Source: Eutypa lata
Taxonomy: Eukaryota > Ascomycota > Sordariomycetes > Xylariales > Diatrypaceae
Assembly (NCBI GenBank): GCA_022661535.1
Contig: JAKULF010000003.1
Span: 2,294,001-2,358,000 of the forward strand
DNA length: 64,000 nucleotides
Reading direction: 5' to 3'
Made by a program: the position numbers and the translations under genes. The notes under the pieces are model-generated. The model saw only the letters and a program-made list of their open reading frames with translations. It was not told where the DNA came from and did no database searches. Positions 21,700 to 33,026 of this stretch are shown one piece after another. Positions within the stretch are counted from its first letter, which is position 1. Each line of letters begins with the position of its first letter.

Positions 21700-22215
21700 T
21701 GCTCGCACAGGCGGTAGCGTCTTTGGCGCTACTAAGGTACTTCATTGCTGCCCCATAAGCTTACGTTGAGTGCGAACTTGGTCTGATAGACGGGGCGTAG
21801 GCCGAGCGTGTTGCCGGCGCCGCGTTCGCGCCTACCCACGACCACGTTCGCGGCGATGGGTTAGACGGTGGCTACTAGTAAGCTAGACTGCTGGCTTGGC
21901 TGGCGACAGTGCTGTCTTGGGAGCTGTCTCGAGGATCGTGCCGATATGGGCTAGGAGGTCGCCATTGGGCTCGAACGATGACATGTACCAGATCTACTGC
22001 GGGATTTGGAATGTCCGTTGGCGGGAAGGCACCCATGATCTCGTGTAATTAGGGTCGCGAAGCTGGTCTGGTCGGCTATGGGGTTGAGCTTATAGAAAGG
22101 TGCGCAGGCTGCGGGACGCTCCGTTAACTAGAAGTAGATCAAGGTCAGCAGCACCATGGTGTTGGCCGGGATCAGATTGATGATGGCATCAATTGGAGTA
22201 ATAATTAGCTGCCTG
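21700..22215 (-). pseudogene. Decayed FAD-linked oxidase (BBE-type) fragment
   Basis: On the minus strand, pieces in shifted frames resemble the middle and C-terminal part of fungal FAD-linked (BBE/6-hydroxynicotine-oxidase-like) oxidases: ERPAACAPFYKLNPIADQTS, then NGDLLAHIGTILETAP, then GNTLGLRPVYQTKFALNVS. The last resembles NALGLETVDQTWLAFTNAW of the broken paralogue at 27588-28133. Several stops and frame changes separate the pieces, and neither the flavin-binding N-terminus nor the final YDP region is seen. Unlike its surroundings it is GC-rich, as a decayed coding region would be. The next gene upstream is a related intact oxidase. Confidence 0.6.
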
Positions 22216-22665
22216 AGGCATGCTTAACTCCTAATACAACTCAGCATCGAAGATCCAGGGAGACCTCGACGGTATTGGCAAATGACTACATGTCAAATAG
22301 ACACATGATCACGAACCTAACATGGTGATGATCGTCCTTCTGTAGCCGCATTCGCAAATGCATCACCCTGCCAGGTCAAGAGATAAAGCATCAAAAACGG
22401 GAAGTGGAAGACAATGTTATCAGTTACGCTTCATGAGCCAGTAAGTTGATACCAAACTAATGCAGTATCCTAGCAAAGGAAGTTAAGTTGTATACATTCG
22501 TTAAAAGGGGCTGGAGTGCAAGCACAGGACCGGAATGCAACACGATACGATATTGTTATCAATATATCAAAAATCACAGCCTTCCCATGCGCTGATAGGT
22601 ACCTAATAACTTCGCAAGGATTGCTGACCAACTTCCATTTCTACATTTTCTCTAAACAAGACCGA
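22216..22665. other. Intergenic, no gene recognised
   Basis: About 450 bp between the oxidase relic and the 3' end of the intact FAD oxidase. No coding similarity seen. Confidence 0.5.
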
Positions 22666-24640
22666 TTAGACCTTTGACAGCAGGAACCCGCCGTTCTGCT
22701 GCTTCTGGAAAAGCCGATTAGGGTCGTACTTCCGCGCGATCTTCTTCAGCCTGTCAACGTTCTCAGGTCCGTACGACGCGATCGGGTTCTGGTCTCTCGC
22801 CGCGTCGTTCATGTAGGTGAACGGCACGTACAGCCCGCGCTCTTGCCCGAGCCTCTTCCATCTCTCGGTGGTCTCGATCGCCACGGACCGCACGAGATCG
22901 TCGTCTTTCTCATCCGTCCAATCCACGAGTGTAGTCCACCCTATACCATAGTCCAGTTTTAGAATTTGCCAAATGTCTCCTTGGTTGTGCGGTGTTGAAC
23001 TTACACTGGTGGGCTTCCTGGGGAATGCCTAATGGGTTGCCGCCCTTAGCGGCCCCCTGCACGGCAATGTTGCTTGGAACATGCTGTAGGACAAATGTCT
23101 GGTTTGCGCCCGTAGCATCTCGGACAGCAACAGCCTTCTCTAACCAGAAAGAGTAAACGTCTTTATAGAGTTGCGCGTCGATGCGAGAGCTCGCGCCTCT
23201 GTAGTCATGTCTAGTAATAGACAGTTAGCACTCGGACCGTCAAGTTGCACACGAAAGGTGGGGGATGCAGACCGGAAGTGCCCAGGGAGAGTGAAAGCAC
23301 CCACGGCCTGGTCCAGACTAGCTAAGGTGCCGATTGTCGAGGGAACTGCAACCTGGAGCGCCTCCAACTCGTAGAATGGGGCGAAAGTGTCGGGGCGCTC
23401 AATCGGCGCTGAGTAGACCAGGCCGAGAATGACAGAGTCTAGCCCAAAACCGAGAAGAACATGGCCTTTGAAATCCGACGCCCCCTGATTGACCTGCCAC
23501 GCCGCGAAGACATCAAGCACATTAGAGGCTAGGTCGTTGGAATATATAGCGATCTGATACCATATCCTGTTCACCGGGACAGTATAAAGTTCGTATTTGG
23601 CCACAATGCCAAAGTTAGGCCCTCCGCCTTTTAGCGCCCAGAAGAGGTCGTTATTCTCGTCCGTGTTTGCGTTCGTCACAGTCCCATCGGCTAGCACGAC
23701 CTAGTCAAGGTTAGCTGTAGTTATGGTTCAAGAGGAAATGGGTAATAGAGGCTTTTGCCATACTTCGAGATTTTTCACGTTATCCGCCACGGTTCCGTAC
23801 TCTGCCGACAGATGGGAATAACCCCCTGCGAACAATCCATTCGTTAGTCTAACTACAAGGTCATCTTCTCGAGTGGGTGTGCTTGCTCATACCACCGAGA
23901 ACAAGACCCCCAATACCAACTAGGGGATTCCGTGCGCCGACAACGGTCGCGTCCTGGACGCCTAATGTGGACGTGATATTGCCCCAGCGAGCCCCGGGGC
24001 CTATTGTTGCCACCTTCCTGTCAGCCGACAACTGTATTTGGCTCATCCGCTGCAAGTCGAGCAGAATCCCCTGGCGGTCCACGCTCGACCACCCCGGGTT
24101 GGGCGAGTGGCCGCCGCTGCGAACGGCAAACGGAACGCGGAAAAAGGCGATGATCTTGAGGGCCTTAGACACATCCCTGGCGTCGCGGGGCAAAATGATG
24201 CAGTGTGGCAACGCAACGCAGGTTAGCGACCTTCTCACGCTTGTTAGACAAACTGATGCGAGCGGCAGATTACATAAAGACGTAGGAAAGGAGCCCCACC
24301 AGTTCTCATTGACCAATGTTTGGTTTAAAGGCGATGCATCCACCTGGTCACTTCCGAGGGATACTCGTGCTGTCAGGCAGGCGATGTCCAGTATTATATC
24401 CGAAGCATTAGGGTTGCTTATGACCTCGTCGTACTGAGCTTTGAGGCTGCTACATTCCGAACTGGACAGACCGATGCTCTCACCGAAAGACGAGAAATCC
24501 GAGCTCATGTTGTATAATGATGCATCAATGTTAGCCGGGGGGCTACTACTGGCACTATCGGATGAGGGGACAATGTTAGAGTATGCAAGACCTAAAGCGA
24601 AAAAGATGATAACAGGTTGACAATATAGTTCCGGCTTCAT
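22666..24640 (-). CDS. Secreted FAD-linked oxidase (BBE/PCMH family)
   Basis: Vanillyl-alcohol-oxidase/berberine-bridge-type flavoprotein; substrate unknown. The start at 24640 places a hydrophobic signal peptide at the N-terminus; an in-frame ATG at 24694 would add 18 residues before it. Seen: [29 protein letters not shown] (His for covalent FAD), [52 protein letters not shown], and the C-terminal [16 protein letters not shown] typical of BBE C-termini. About six exons; the first intron is 24299-24231, the others lie near 23860-23830, 23760-23703, 23260-23205 and 22985-22935. In bicovalent BBE enzymes a Cys stands where this protein has Ala (VADNV), so only mono-covalent flavin attachment is expected. 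Confidence 0.8.
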
Positions 24641-24694
24641 AATGGACGACTTGCTCACAACGTGGACACAAAAGTTGAATGTCAATCTAGGCAA

Positions 24695-25271
24695 TGCAAC
24701 GGTATCACAAGTAAGGGAATAGAAGCAGGACTGGAACGTGCATCAATCACAGGCAGATGTGCTGCAGGTCTCGGTGTTCCCATTGCGGCTTACTTTTCCT
24801 GTCAACTCTCTGCTTACGGTTTATTACGTTGATAGGCGTGCCCTTCTTTCGAGAAAACACATTACCCAACCCCCTCTTGGCGTGCCAGCCTGCCTCAGTT
24901 GTGCCGCTGAACCATCCATGCCGTCACACTGGGAGCTACGGAGCTGAATACCTAATTAGAGGGCTCATATGCAACATAAGCAAAATGTATTAAGTAAATT
25001 GTCGGGTTATTTAGAGAACTATCTGCTGTTGGCTCCTACTTGCGGCGCAAGGATTTACGCATGCAACCAACATCAAAAACCGGTCGCATGTGAGCATTAT
25101 GAAGTACCTCGTAAGCGAGCCCCTCTCGTTATTCGACGCGTGCAGTAAGCTTGAGCCGCTAATTCCTCTGCACCTATGAATCATGTTCTACTCCTAGAAC
25201 ATTGATAACCAGTGGTAGGGTTACACCGCATGCGAGGATTGTAACATGGCATAACATAGCGGTTTAGTTAC
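24695..25271. other. Intergenic, no gene recognised
   Basis: About 580 bp between the FAD oxidase start and the 3' end of the rhodopsin-like gene. Nothing else seen. Confidence 0.5.
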
Positions 25272-26620
25272 CTAAACCCGCCCACTGATGGTATCGATAT
25301 CCGTTTGTCGACTGAACTGTCCCGTGGGGCTCAATGGCTGGAGTTCGACCTGAGATTCGTTTAGATGATGAAAGTTATCTTTGCCTCCTTTCACGTTCCG
25401 CTTGGCACCGCTGTCACCCCTATTGCTGTGAGCCGCAAAGCCCGAATGCGACTGTGGATCTCCACTACTGGATCGATTGGTAACCTTGTCGATAAATCTT
25501 ATGAAGATGGACTTGTAGAGCGGGTGTATTGCCGGAATTGATGCCCCGATCAGCGCGACGGTAGCTTCGATCTGCGAGGGGATCCAGACCGTGACTCCGT
25601 AGTTGTCAAATTGCACCGGGATGAAGCGGGACAATAGATAATCGGACCCTGCGTGTGCACTTGTTTACTAATGACGTTCGCATGCATAATCAGTGCCCTC
25701 GCCGTTGACTTACACACTGGGTCTGAGCTCTCAGTTCGGGGGAACTCTACCACAAAAATCGCGAGCTTATAAGCTGCGGCGATACTTGATCTATTGACGT
25801 GGTCACCATCAGATGCAGCTTTTGATGGAATTGAATGAGGGGTATGCAGAGCAAAAAACTCACGCGGCTCCGAACATAAATATGATCCCGACTTCGATCC
25901 GCTTCCTCAACGGCATCTGCAGTCGAGCAACGGGGAAGGCCGGAAGGACTAGCAAGATGATATCGAAGCCTAAACTCGTGCTGTACAGCGCGACCGTGAT
26001 GTTGTTCCAGTAGACAGCACCGCAGTACGGGCCTCGATCTAGTACGCCCCAGGCATAATAAAACGGCCTACATATGAAGCCTGGCAGTATCGAGAAGACG
26101 ACGACGTAAACTCCTTGGAGCACTAGGAGCCCCCATAATATATACCACAGGGAGCTCTTGTGGCCCTGGGTGAAGATGCGCCTGTAGAATATGATTATAG
26201 ATACCCGGATGGCCGCAGACATGATCGGGTAAAGCCACGCGACCGCAACCAGGCCCTTGTACCAGGTAGTGAATTCCCCGAGAGTGATCTCGTGGAGCGG
26301 CTTGTCGATCCCGGCTGTCAGGATGATATGCACGACGAGGACGGTCCAGCCAATATAGAGTATCTACACAGAGTCTCAGAACCAAAAAAAAAATTGTTAC
26401 AGATGGGCAATTTTATCAAAGATACCAGCGATGGAATGATAACGTAGTCATCTATGCCGAGATTGTTTTTTCGGAAGCGGTATGCCAAGCGGGTCACGAC
26501 GACGAGACATGTTAAAAGGGCGAGAAGGATATACGCAATCGCAATCGAGTACACCTTATGGGTGTCATTGATCTCGGTCGGTGGTGGAATAAACTCGCTC
26601 AGCGGAATCGTGGAGTCCAT
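25272..26620 (-). CDS. Rhodopsin-domain (SAT4-type) integral membrane protein
   Basis: Fungal seven-helix membrane protein of the SAT4/rhodopsin-domain family (not opsin-like in function; role unknown, related to Pth11-type proteins). Seen: YSIAIAYILLALLTCLVVVTR as the first helix, the loop GIDDYVII, AWLYPIMSAAIRVSIIIFYRRIF, a disulphide-loop-like FICRPFYYAW and YCGAVYWN, LVLPAFPVARLQMPLRKRI, and a Ser/Gln-rich cytosolic tail of about 70 residues. Four exons; junctions that hold frame lie near 26440/26364 (IIPSL-ILYIGW), 25862/25800 (FGAA-SSIAAAY) and 25711/25655 (SDPVW-SDYLL). ATG 26653 is an alternative start 11 residues upstream. Confidence 0.85.
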
Positions 26621-26653
26621 ATCTGTCCGAGGGCCGGGGAGTAAAAGGGACAA

Positions 26654-27587
26654 ACGCGACGAATATTACAAAGCGCTTGCCACCGGTTGCAAGAGCATTT
26701 GCAGTAGATTATAGTATGATAAGGGCGACTCTTCAATCCTGAATTTCAAGTTTGTAGCTTTTTGAGAAGAAAGTAAGTAAGCCGTAAGATGACGAAAAGA
26801 CCAAGGAGCCTGACTGTACCCTTATGGCGCTGTAGTTTCAAGTGTCACATACTAACATGCAGTCCGGGGGGTCCGATACTACCTTAGCCACTGCAGTTAC
26901 TGCGGTCTTGCCCATACGAAATTATGTGAGCCGTCTAAAGTCCTGATAAATAGATACAACTAAGCTCAATTTATAAGAAAGAAAAAGATAAGAAGAGGTA
27001 AAAACGACAAAGTATTTTCAACTAGAAGAAATGTTACACTTCCTATATAATTTAAGTAATTCATAGTTAACACAGGGATACTCATATGTAATCAATGTTT
27101 TATAACGTTTTTCGTTAATGACATTAGGCTACACATGCTGTTACATTCTAGAGCATACTAGTATGCTCGCAGTCGGGTATATAAACCAGACTGTCCTGCT
27201 CCCAATTGTATGAAAGCTCTTTAAACAATTATCACTCCGCATACTACCCCTTACATTCAAACTACTATCCTAGATCATCTTATACGTGATACATGCACTA
27301 TTATTATTTATAATATTGTACTTCAGTAACGAATAGCATATACTATAAGAACGAAAAGTTAGGTTGAATTTATTGTACCGATTAAGAACTATAGTAAAAT
27401 CGACGCTTAGGAAGCAAAGGGGGCAACGGGAACGAGCAGGGCCCAAAGGACCTTATATACAGGACAAGGCTAGTCCTTGAGGTAGTTCTCACGCAGACCT
27501 ACTAGCTCACCCTTGGCCATCAGGATAACTAGCCTTAGCTTGTTGGCTCCATGATAACCTGTCCCGCTTATATTTATTTTCAACCCA
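26654..27587. other. Intergenic, AT-rich, no gene recognised
   Basis: About 930 bp of AT-rich sequence with only very short open frames; no remnant recognised. It lies between the rhodopsin-like gene and the broken oxidase. Confidence 0.5.
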
Positions 27588-28855
27588 TCACAACAGTTTG
27601 AACCCGCCAGGAACTAACCGTTGAAAGACAAGGTCCGGGTCGTATTGCTTCTGCACTTTTCTCAGCTTCCGCAGATTGTCTTCGCTGTAGCCGTTAAAGA
27701 CATGCTGGTCCCAGCTGGCATCATTCGTGAAGAGATAGGGGAGATGCTTTCCATCGGACTCGGACGCGGCTCGGACCTCGCCCATGGTGTCATCTCCAGC
27801 CATATGCACCGCTTCGTCGTCTTCCAACAACAGCCATGCGTTGGTGAACGCCAGCCAGGTCTGATCAACCGTTTCCAGACCTAAGGCGTTACTCTCGCCC
27901 CGGGCCCTGCCTTTCTCGGCCACGCTCGAGGAAATCGGCTGTATCGTGGCAGCCATGAACCCGCCCGCCACCGACTTCATGATATCTACTGCCGAGGAAG
28001 TCGTTATGATATTGGTGACTTCATCGTACAGCGGCTTCGCCTTCACGAAGCTCGTCGTATGCCAGTCAAGCCTGCCGGTGATAAATACTTTAGTGCAATT
28101 GATAAGGATAGATATCAAGGGGCTATCTTCCACTTACCTTGTAAACTCGGGAATGCCGTACCCCGCGAGATATTCCGTGAAATATTTAATCGCCGTACTG
28201 TCAGACGTAGCGTTGATTCCGTCGAAAGGGGAAAACCCGGCAGGGCTCTGTTCGGGCTTTAGATATATCATCGAAACCCATATCCCTACAGTGGAATTCG
28301 TGGGGGAAGTCAACATGACGAGGCTGGCGTAGGGATCCATGCTATAAGTGCCCTGGTATTCCTAAAAAGTGCTCATGAGTGCGGGCAAGTCCTCAATCGC
28401 GCACGTCTTGATCCCACCCCAGATCTGGCCCAGGGAATATGCAAGGTTTAAAACAATTCAATTTAATTAATACATGTATTTATTAATAAATTATATTAAA
28501 AGGAAAGCTTTATATATAAATTATTTATATAAACTTAATAAATTTATAATTTAATTTATAATTTATTATTTTAATATTATTAAATATTATTATTATATAA
28601 TTATAATAAAATTTATTATTAATATTTTAATTAAATTTATTTATATATTAAATTTATTTTATAAAATATTATTTTCGTAAATAATATAATAAATTTTCGA
28701 TTTATATATAAAATAAAATAAAATATATAAATATAAATATATTTTTAATTAATTATATTTTAAAGTTATTAAATTATTTATATAATATTATTATATTAAT
28801 GAAATTAATATTAATATTTAAAAAGTTAATTTTAATTAATTAAAATAATTATTAA

Positions 28856-29045
28856 ATTATAAAATACGATTAAATATTATTAAAAAACTTAATTTATATT
28901 AATTTTTTAAATATAAAGATTTTTATTTAAATAATTAAAATAAATTAAATTATAACCTTATAACTTTTTTTATATATAATAAAAGTTTTAAAAGTTTATT
29001 ATTTTTTAATAAATATTATATTTACTTTTATTATTATTTTAAAAT
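28856..29045 (+). repeat. Internal direct repeat, left copy (more mutated)
   Basis: About 190-200 bp that aligns in the same orientation with 30963-31165. Where the copies differ the left copy nearly always has T or A where the right has C or G (for example AAAAGTTTTAAAAG here against AAAGGCCTTAAAGG on the right), a transition pattern expected from RIP acting more heavily on this copy. Confidence 0.65.
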
Positions 29046-30962
29046 TATTATTATTTTCGTTAATTTTTTTAAAAATATTTTTTTATATATTATAAATTAA
29101 CTTTTTATATAAATTAAATATTTTAATGAAAATAATAACTTTATTATTATTAATAAATATATTATTTTCGTTTTCGTTTTAATTTTTTAAGTAATTTTTT
29201 TATAAATAATTATATTTTTTATATTTAAAATAATACGATTAATTATTTTTACTTTATTTAAATTTATTATTTTTTTAAATTTTATAATTATTATTATTAT
29301 TAATTTTATATTAATAATTTATTATATTAATTAAATTAAATTAAATATAAATATATAATATATTTTTAATTTATATTTTATATATTAAATATTTAATATT
29401 TAATATTATAATTAAAATATTACGAAAATTTATTAAATAAATTACGATTTAACGTTAAATAATACTTTTTTAACTTTAAATAAATCGTAATTAAATTGTT
29501 ATAATTAAGTTATTAAATCGTTAAATACGCGTTACGATAAACTTTAAAGATAAAAATTATTAAATTAAATCGATAATTACTTTAATTTTTAAATAAAAAA
29601 TTTATTTTTATTTTTATTAATTTATAAACTCGATTAAATTTTATTAATTTTTATAATAACGAATTTAATTTTTATAATTAATTAACGATAATTATTTATT
29701 AATTAATAAAAGTTTAAATAATTAAATTAAAATATTAATTATTTCGTAATTTAAACGTAACGAAATTATTAAATTAATAATATTAATTTCGTTAAAGATT
29801 ATTTTATTTAATTAATTATTATAAAGTTTAAACTTTAAAATAAACGATAATAAATCGCTTAAAAGCTTTTTATATAATTAAATTACGATTAAATTAACGC
29901 GATAATATATTAAAACAATTAAGTTTATAAATAAATAAATTAAATTTAATAACGATATAACGTATTAAGTTTAATAATTAATAAAACTTTATAAATTACG
30001 TTATATTTTCTTTTTTTATTAAAAGATAATTAAAGTTATATCGTTAATATTAAGTATTTATTACGAAAAAAACTTTAAGTTTAATTTTTAAAAGTAATAA
30101 ATTAAAAAGCGATAATTATTAAAAAATTTAAACTTTTCTTTTTCGAAAAAAAATAATTAAACTTTTAATTATTAAATTAAATAACTTATTATATCTTTAA
30201 TTTATCGTTATATTTAATATTTATTAAATTATTTTTTTAATATATAATTTTTATTAAATAAATAAATATTATAAATTATTAATTTAAATTTATTAATATT
30301 TTAACTTTAATAATATATTAAATTAAACGTTTAAATTTAATAACGTAATTTAATATTATTTATTTTTTATTTTATTTAATATATTATAATTATATTTATA
30401 AATTTAATTTTTATTTAATATTATAAATTTTATAAAAAAAATTTAAAATTATATATATTTTCGTTTTTTTTAATATTTATAATAATAATTAAAAAATTAT
30501 TTTTAATATTATTAATAATATTATTTATAATTTTAATTTCGTTAATTTTAATAAATTTATCGTTATTATTATTTTAAAATTTAATATTTTTTAAAGTTAT
30601 TTAAAAAAAAGTTTTTTATATTTTTTAATTATTATTATTTTATAATTAATTAACTTTATTAATTTTTTAATTTCGTTTTTATTTTCGTTTTCGTTTTTTT
30701 TATTATCGTTAATTTTATAGTTTTTTAATTTATTATTTAAGTTTTTTTTTCGATATTATTATAAATTATATTATTAATAATTTATTTCTTTAATTATTAA
30801 GTTAAATACTTAATCGTTTATTTTTTAAATTATTAAGTTAAATATTTAATCGTATTATTTTTTACGATAAACTTTTCGTTTTAAAAAGTTTTTATAATTA
30901 TCGTTTTAAATATATAAGTTTTAAATATATAAATTTTAAATATATTATTAAAAAAGATTATT

Positions 30963-31165
30963 ATTATATTAAATTATAAAGTGCGATTAAGTATTATTAA
31001 AAAGCTTAATTTATATTAATTCTTTAAATATAAAGATTTTTATTTAAATAATTAAAATAAATTAAATTATAACTTTATAACTTTATTTATATATAATAAA
31101 GGCCTTAAAGGCTTATTATCTTTTAACGAATATTACATTTACTTTTGCTATTACTTTTCATTATT
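30963..31165 (+). repeat. Internal direct repeat, right copy (less mutated)
   Basis: Partner of 28856-29045. It retains GGCCTTAAAGGC and GCTATTAC, so it is closer to the pre-RIP sequence. Similarity does not visibly extend to either end of the island, so I do not call the pair LTRs. Confidence 0.65.
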
Positions 31166-31716
31166 TCAGCTGTTAATAATAACATATTAATTAATATATA
31201 TTAATTAATGCGTTAATATTATTAAATTATTTTAAACCCTGGGGATAGGAGGTCATTGTGAAGTCCGTAATGATCCCTTCTATGTTTTAGATTCCTGATG
31301 AGCTTGACCTAAGATGGGTACTAGGAGCTGATCAAAATTATGGCATAACGAACTTGTTTCCTCCACCTTTGAATACCCAGAACAAGTCTACGTTCTCGTC
31401 GACGCTAGTATTGATGAGCGAGCCATCCGGAAGAACCACCTATTAGATATTAATTGATATCATAGAAGAATCGTCATGAGATGAGCTCTTACCTCAAAGT
31501 TGACGACATTGTCACAAGCTAGGCCGTATAGGTCCGACAGCCAAGAAAGCCCACCTTCTAGCACATGAGCTGTCACTCCCTGGAACAGCAGCAATCAGGG
31601 CGGGGAGCAGTCAACTTACCGCCGAGCGTTGATCCGCCTACACCTATGTCCATAACTCGGCCTCCTACAACTATCTGCTGGTACTGCTCAAGGTACGTGT
31701 AGACATCGCCCGCTCC

Positions 31717-32862
31717 TCTTCGGACATACTTGGAAGCTTATTGTTTACGTAGGAGTGAGGAATGTTTGGCCTTGCCTACTTCGCGCCAAGATGTAACACT
31801 CCAGCTTTCACAGCCGGAGTGTATGGGCTATGATGCGGTAATAGAAGAGACAAGACGAAAATTTGACTCTCTGGTTAGTATCGGGGATAGGACCACCAAC
31901 GAGCTTTTCAAGGCAATAGTCAAGATGCGCATGCTCTGCAACCAAAGAACATTCAACTATAGCAAACTGAACAACCTGTCGAATTTAGAAGAGGGTTGTC
32001 AACGCTGTTTACAGAGAGACGCAGACAGTACCTTGCTTTGGAAGAGTAGTTCATCGTGTCCGGATTGTGGGAGGCCATTACACAAGACAAGGGGCAACCC
32101 CGGCTAGACCAACAGTAGGACTGAAAATAAAAGTGAAAGCAACAGCTATATTCAGAATGTTGAAGCTGGACCATTCCTTGTGCCAACATAATGCAGGGAC
32201 CTTCGCCTCAAGTCGAGTTCTCAACGAAGCTCTCTGCGGTGGTCCAGAATGGTGGCGCAGTGGGCCGGAAAATTAGAGGTGAATAAATTCCTCATAGCGA
32301 CAGAGAGATACTAAGGTCTATCTAGCATCACCTTCTCATCTTGGATCTCCACATTAGACTTGCTCGCTCACCAGCTTCGACTATCTGGAATCACATTCCA
32401 CCAAATTGATGGCCGCACAACATATCCTGAAAGATTTAAACACCTTAAAGCGTTCAATGATAATCCTCGTGTGATTGTTCTACTAATGTCATTTCAAATT
32501 GGGGCAGTTGAGTATGGTGCTCATCTGGATACTTCTCCTATATAATTTTGCTTATATTCTTATAGATTGAATCTGACTGTTGCAAGCAGGGTTCACATCG
32601 TAGAGCCTCAATGGAACCCATCAGTCGAAAAGCAGGCGATCGCCCGAGCCTTGCGTAGGAGTCAAACTCCAAGTAATCATCATTCGTTACACAATAGGAA
32701 ATACTGTAGAACAGGCACGTAACTGTCCATTATTATGACAATACAGTTAAACTAGTTATTATAAAACAGAACATCATCAACATACAGCGGAGGAAGAAGC
32801 AAATTGCAAAGTTCACATTCGATTCGGCATCTGAAGAATGTCTTTCTAGGACAATTGAGGTA
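31717..32862 (+). pseudogene. SNF2-family (Rad5/HLTF-like) helicase, 5'-truncated relic
   Basis: Relic of the C-terminal half of a SNF2 ATPase. In order: TYLEAYCLRRSEECLALP (end of the SNF2_N domain), YDAVIEETRRKFDSLVSIGD, MRMLCNQ, a cysteine cluster CQRCLQRD..CPDCGRPLH (RING-like), then the helicase C domain: LDLLAHQLRLSGITFHQIDG, AFNDNPRVIVLLMSFQIGAVE, and after an intron (about 32513-32569) LNLTVASRVHIVEPQWNPSVE, QAIARALR, and finally RRKKQIAKFTFDS. The P-loop half is absent. Frames change between pieces, and the G expected in GAVGLNL is E here. Homology begins abruptly at about 31717, abutting the truncated oxidase that runs the other way. Confidence 0.8.
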
Positions 32863-33026
32863 CTGTTCTCTTAGTCATTCATGGTACACTATACACTATA
32901 CTGACGGACATAAAGGACTTGCAATCCATTCCTGGGGCTAATAATACGTGATCATACTCCATAGTTCTATGCATCCATCATACATACTGCTCTATCCATA
33001 AACCCTCAAGTGTTCTTTTCAGCCGA

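Larger units (their letters stand above)
28440..31236. mobile_element. RIP-destroyed transposable element (AT island) inside the oxidase gene
   Basis: About 2.8 kb of nearly pure A+T. The few remaining C/G bases are mostly in CpG, with CpT/ApC-type sites; CpA and TpG are almost absent, as expected after exhaustive RIP (CpA to TpA). No coding region survives, so the class cannot be named. Ends: GGTTTAAAA at 28445 and an inverse TTTTAAACC ending at 31238. Flanks CCCAGGGAATA (28429-28439) and CCCTGGGGATA (31237-31247) match at 9 of 11 positions and may be a target-site duplication; 9-11 bp would suit a Mutator-like DNA transposon, but this is weak. Confidence 0.7.
27588..31715 (-). pseudogene. 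FAD-linked oxidase split by an AT-rich insertion and 5'-truncated
   Basis: BBE-type oxidase in two parts on the minus strand. The 5' part (31715-31237) shows DVYTYLEQYQQIVVGGRVM, GVGGSTLGG, GLACDNVVNFE, VVLPDGSLINTSVDENVDLF and FKGGGNKF, then stops. The 3' part (28440-27588) shows QIWGGIKT, LGLETVDQTWLAFTNAWLL and the terminal KQYDPDLVFQRLVPGG. An in-frame TAG at 28362-28364 adds a further break. Between the parts lies 2.8 kb of almost pure A+T. Removing the insertion with one copy of an 11-bp imperfect flanking duplication rejoins a normal YPQG-QIWGG motif in frame, so the insertion was into an open gene. The flavin-binding N-terminal half (RSGGH region) is missing: similarity ends at about 31715, where a helicase relic begins. 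Confidence 0.8.

Noticed and set aside
28856..31165. Direct repeats as LTRs of a retrotransposon
   Set aside because: The similarity does not reach the ends of the island and no TG...CA termini or 5-bp duplication are seen.
28440..31236. AT-rich block as mitochondrial insertion or centromere
   Set aside because: No mitochondrial gene or tRNA remnant is visible, the edges sit inside a rejoined nuclear gene, and CpA/TpG depletion points to RIP.
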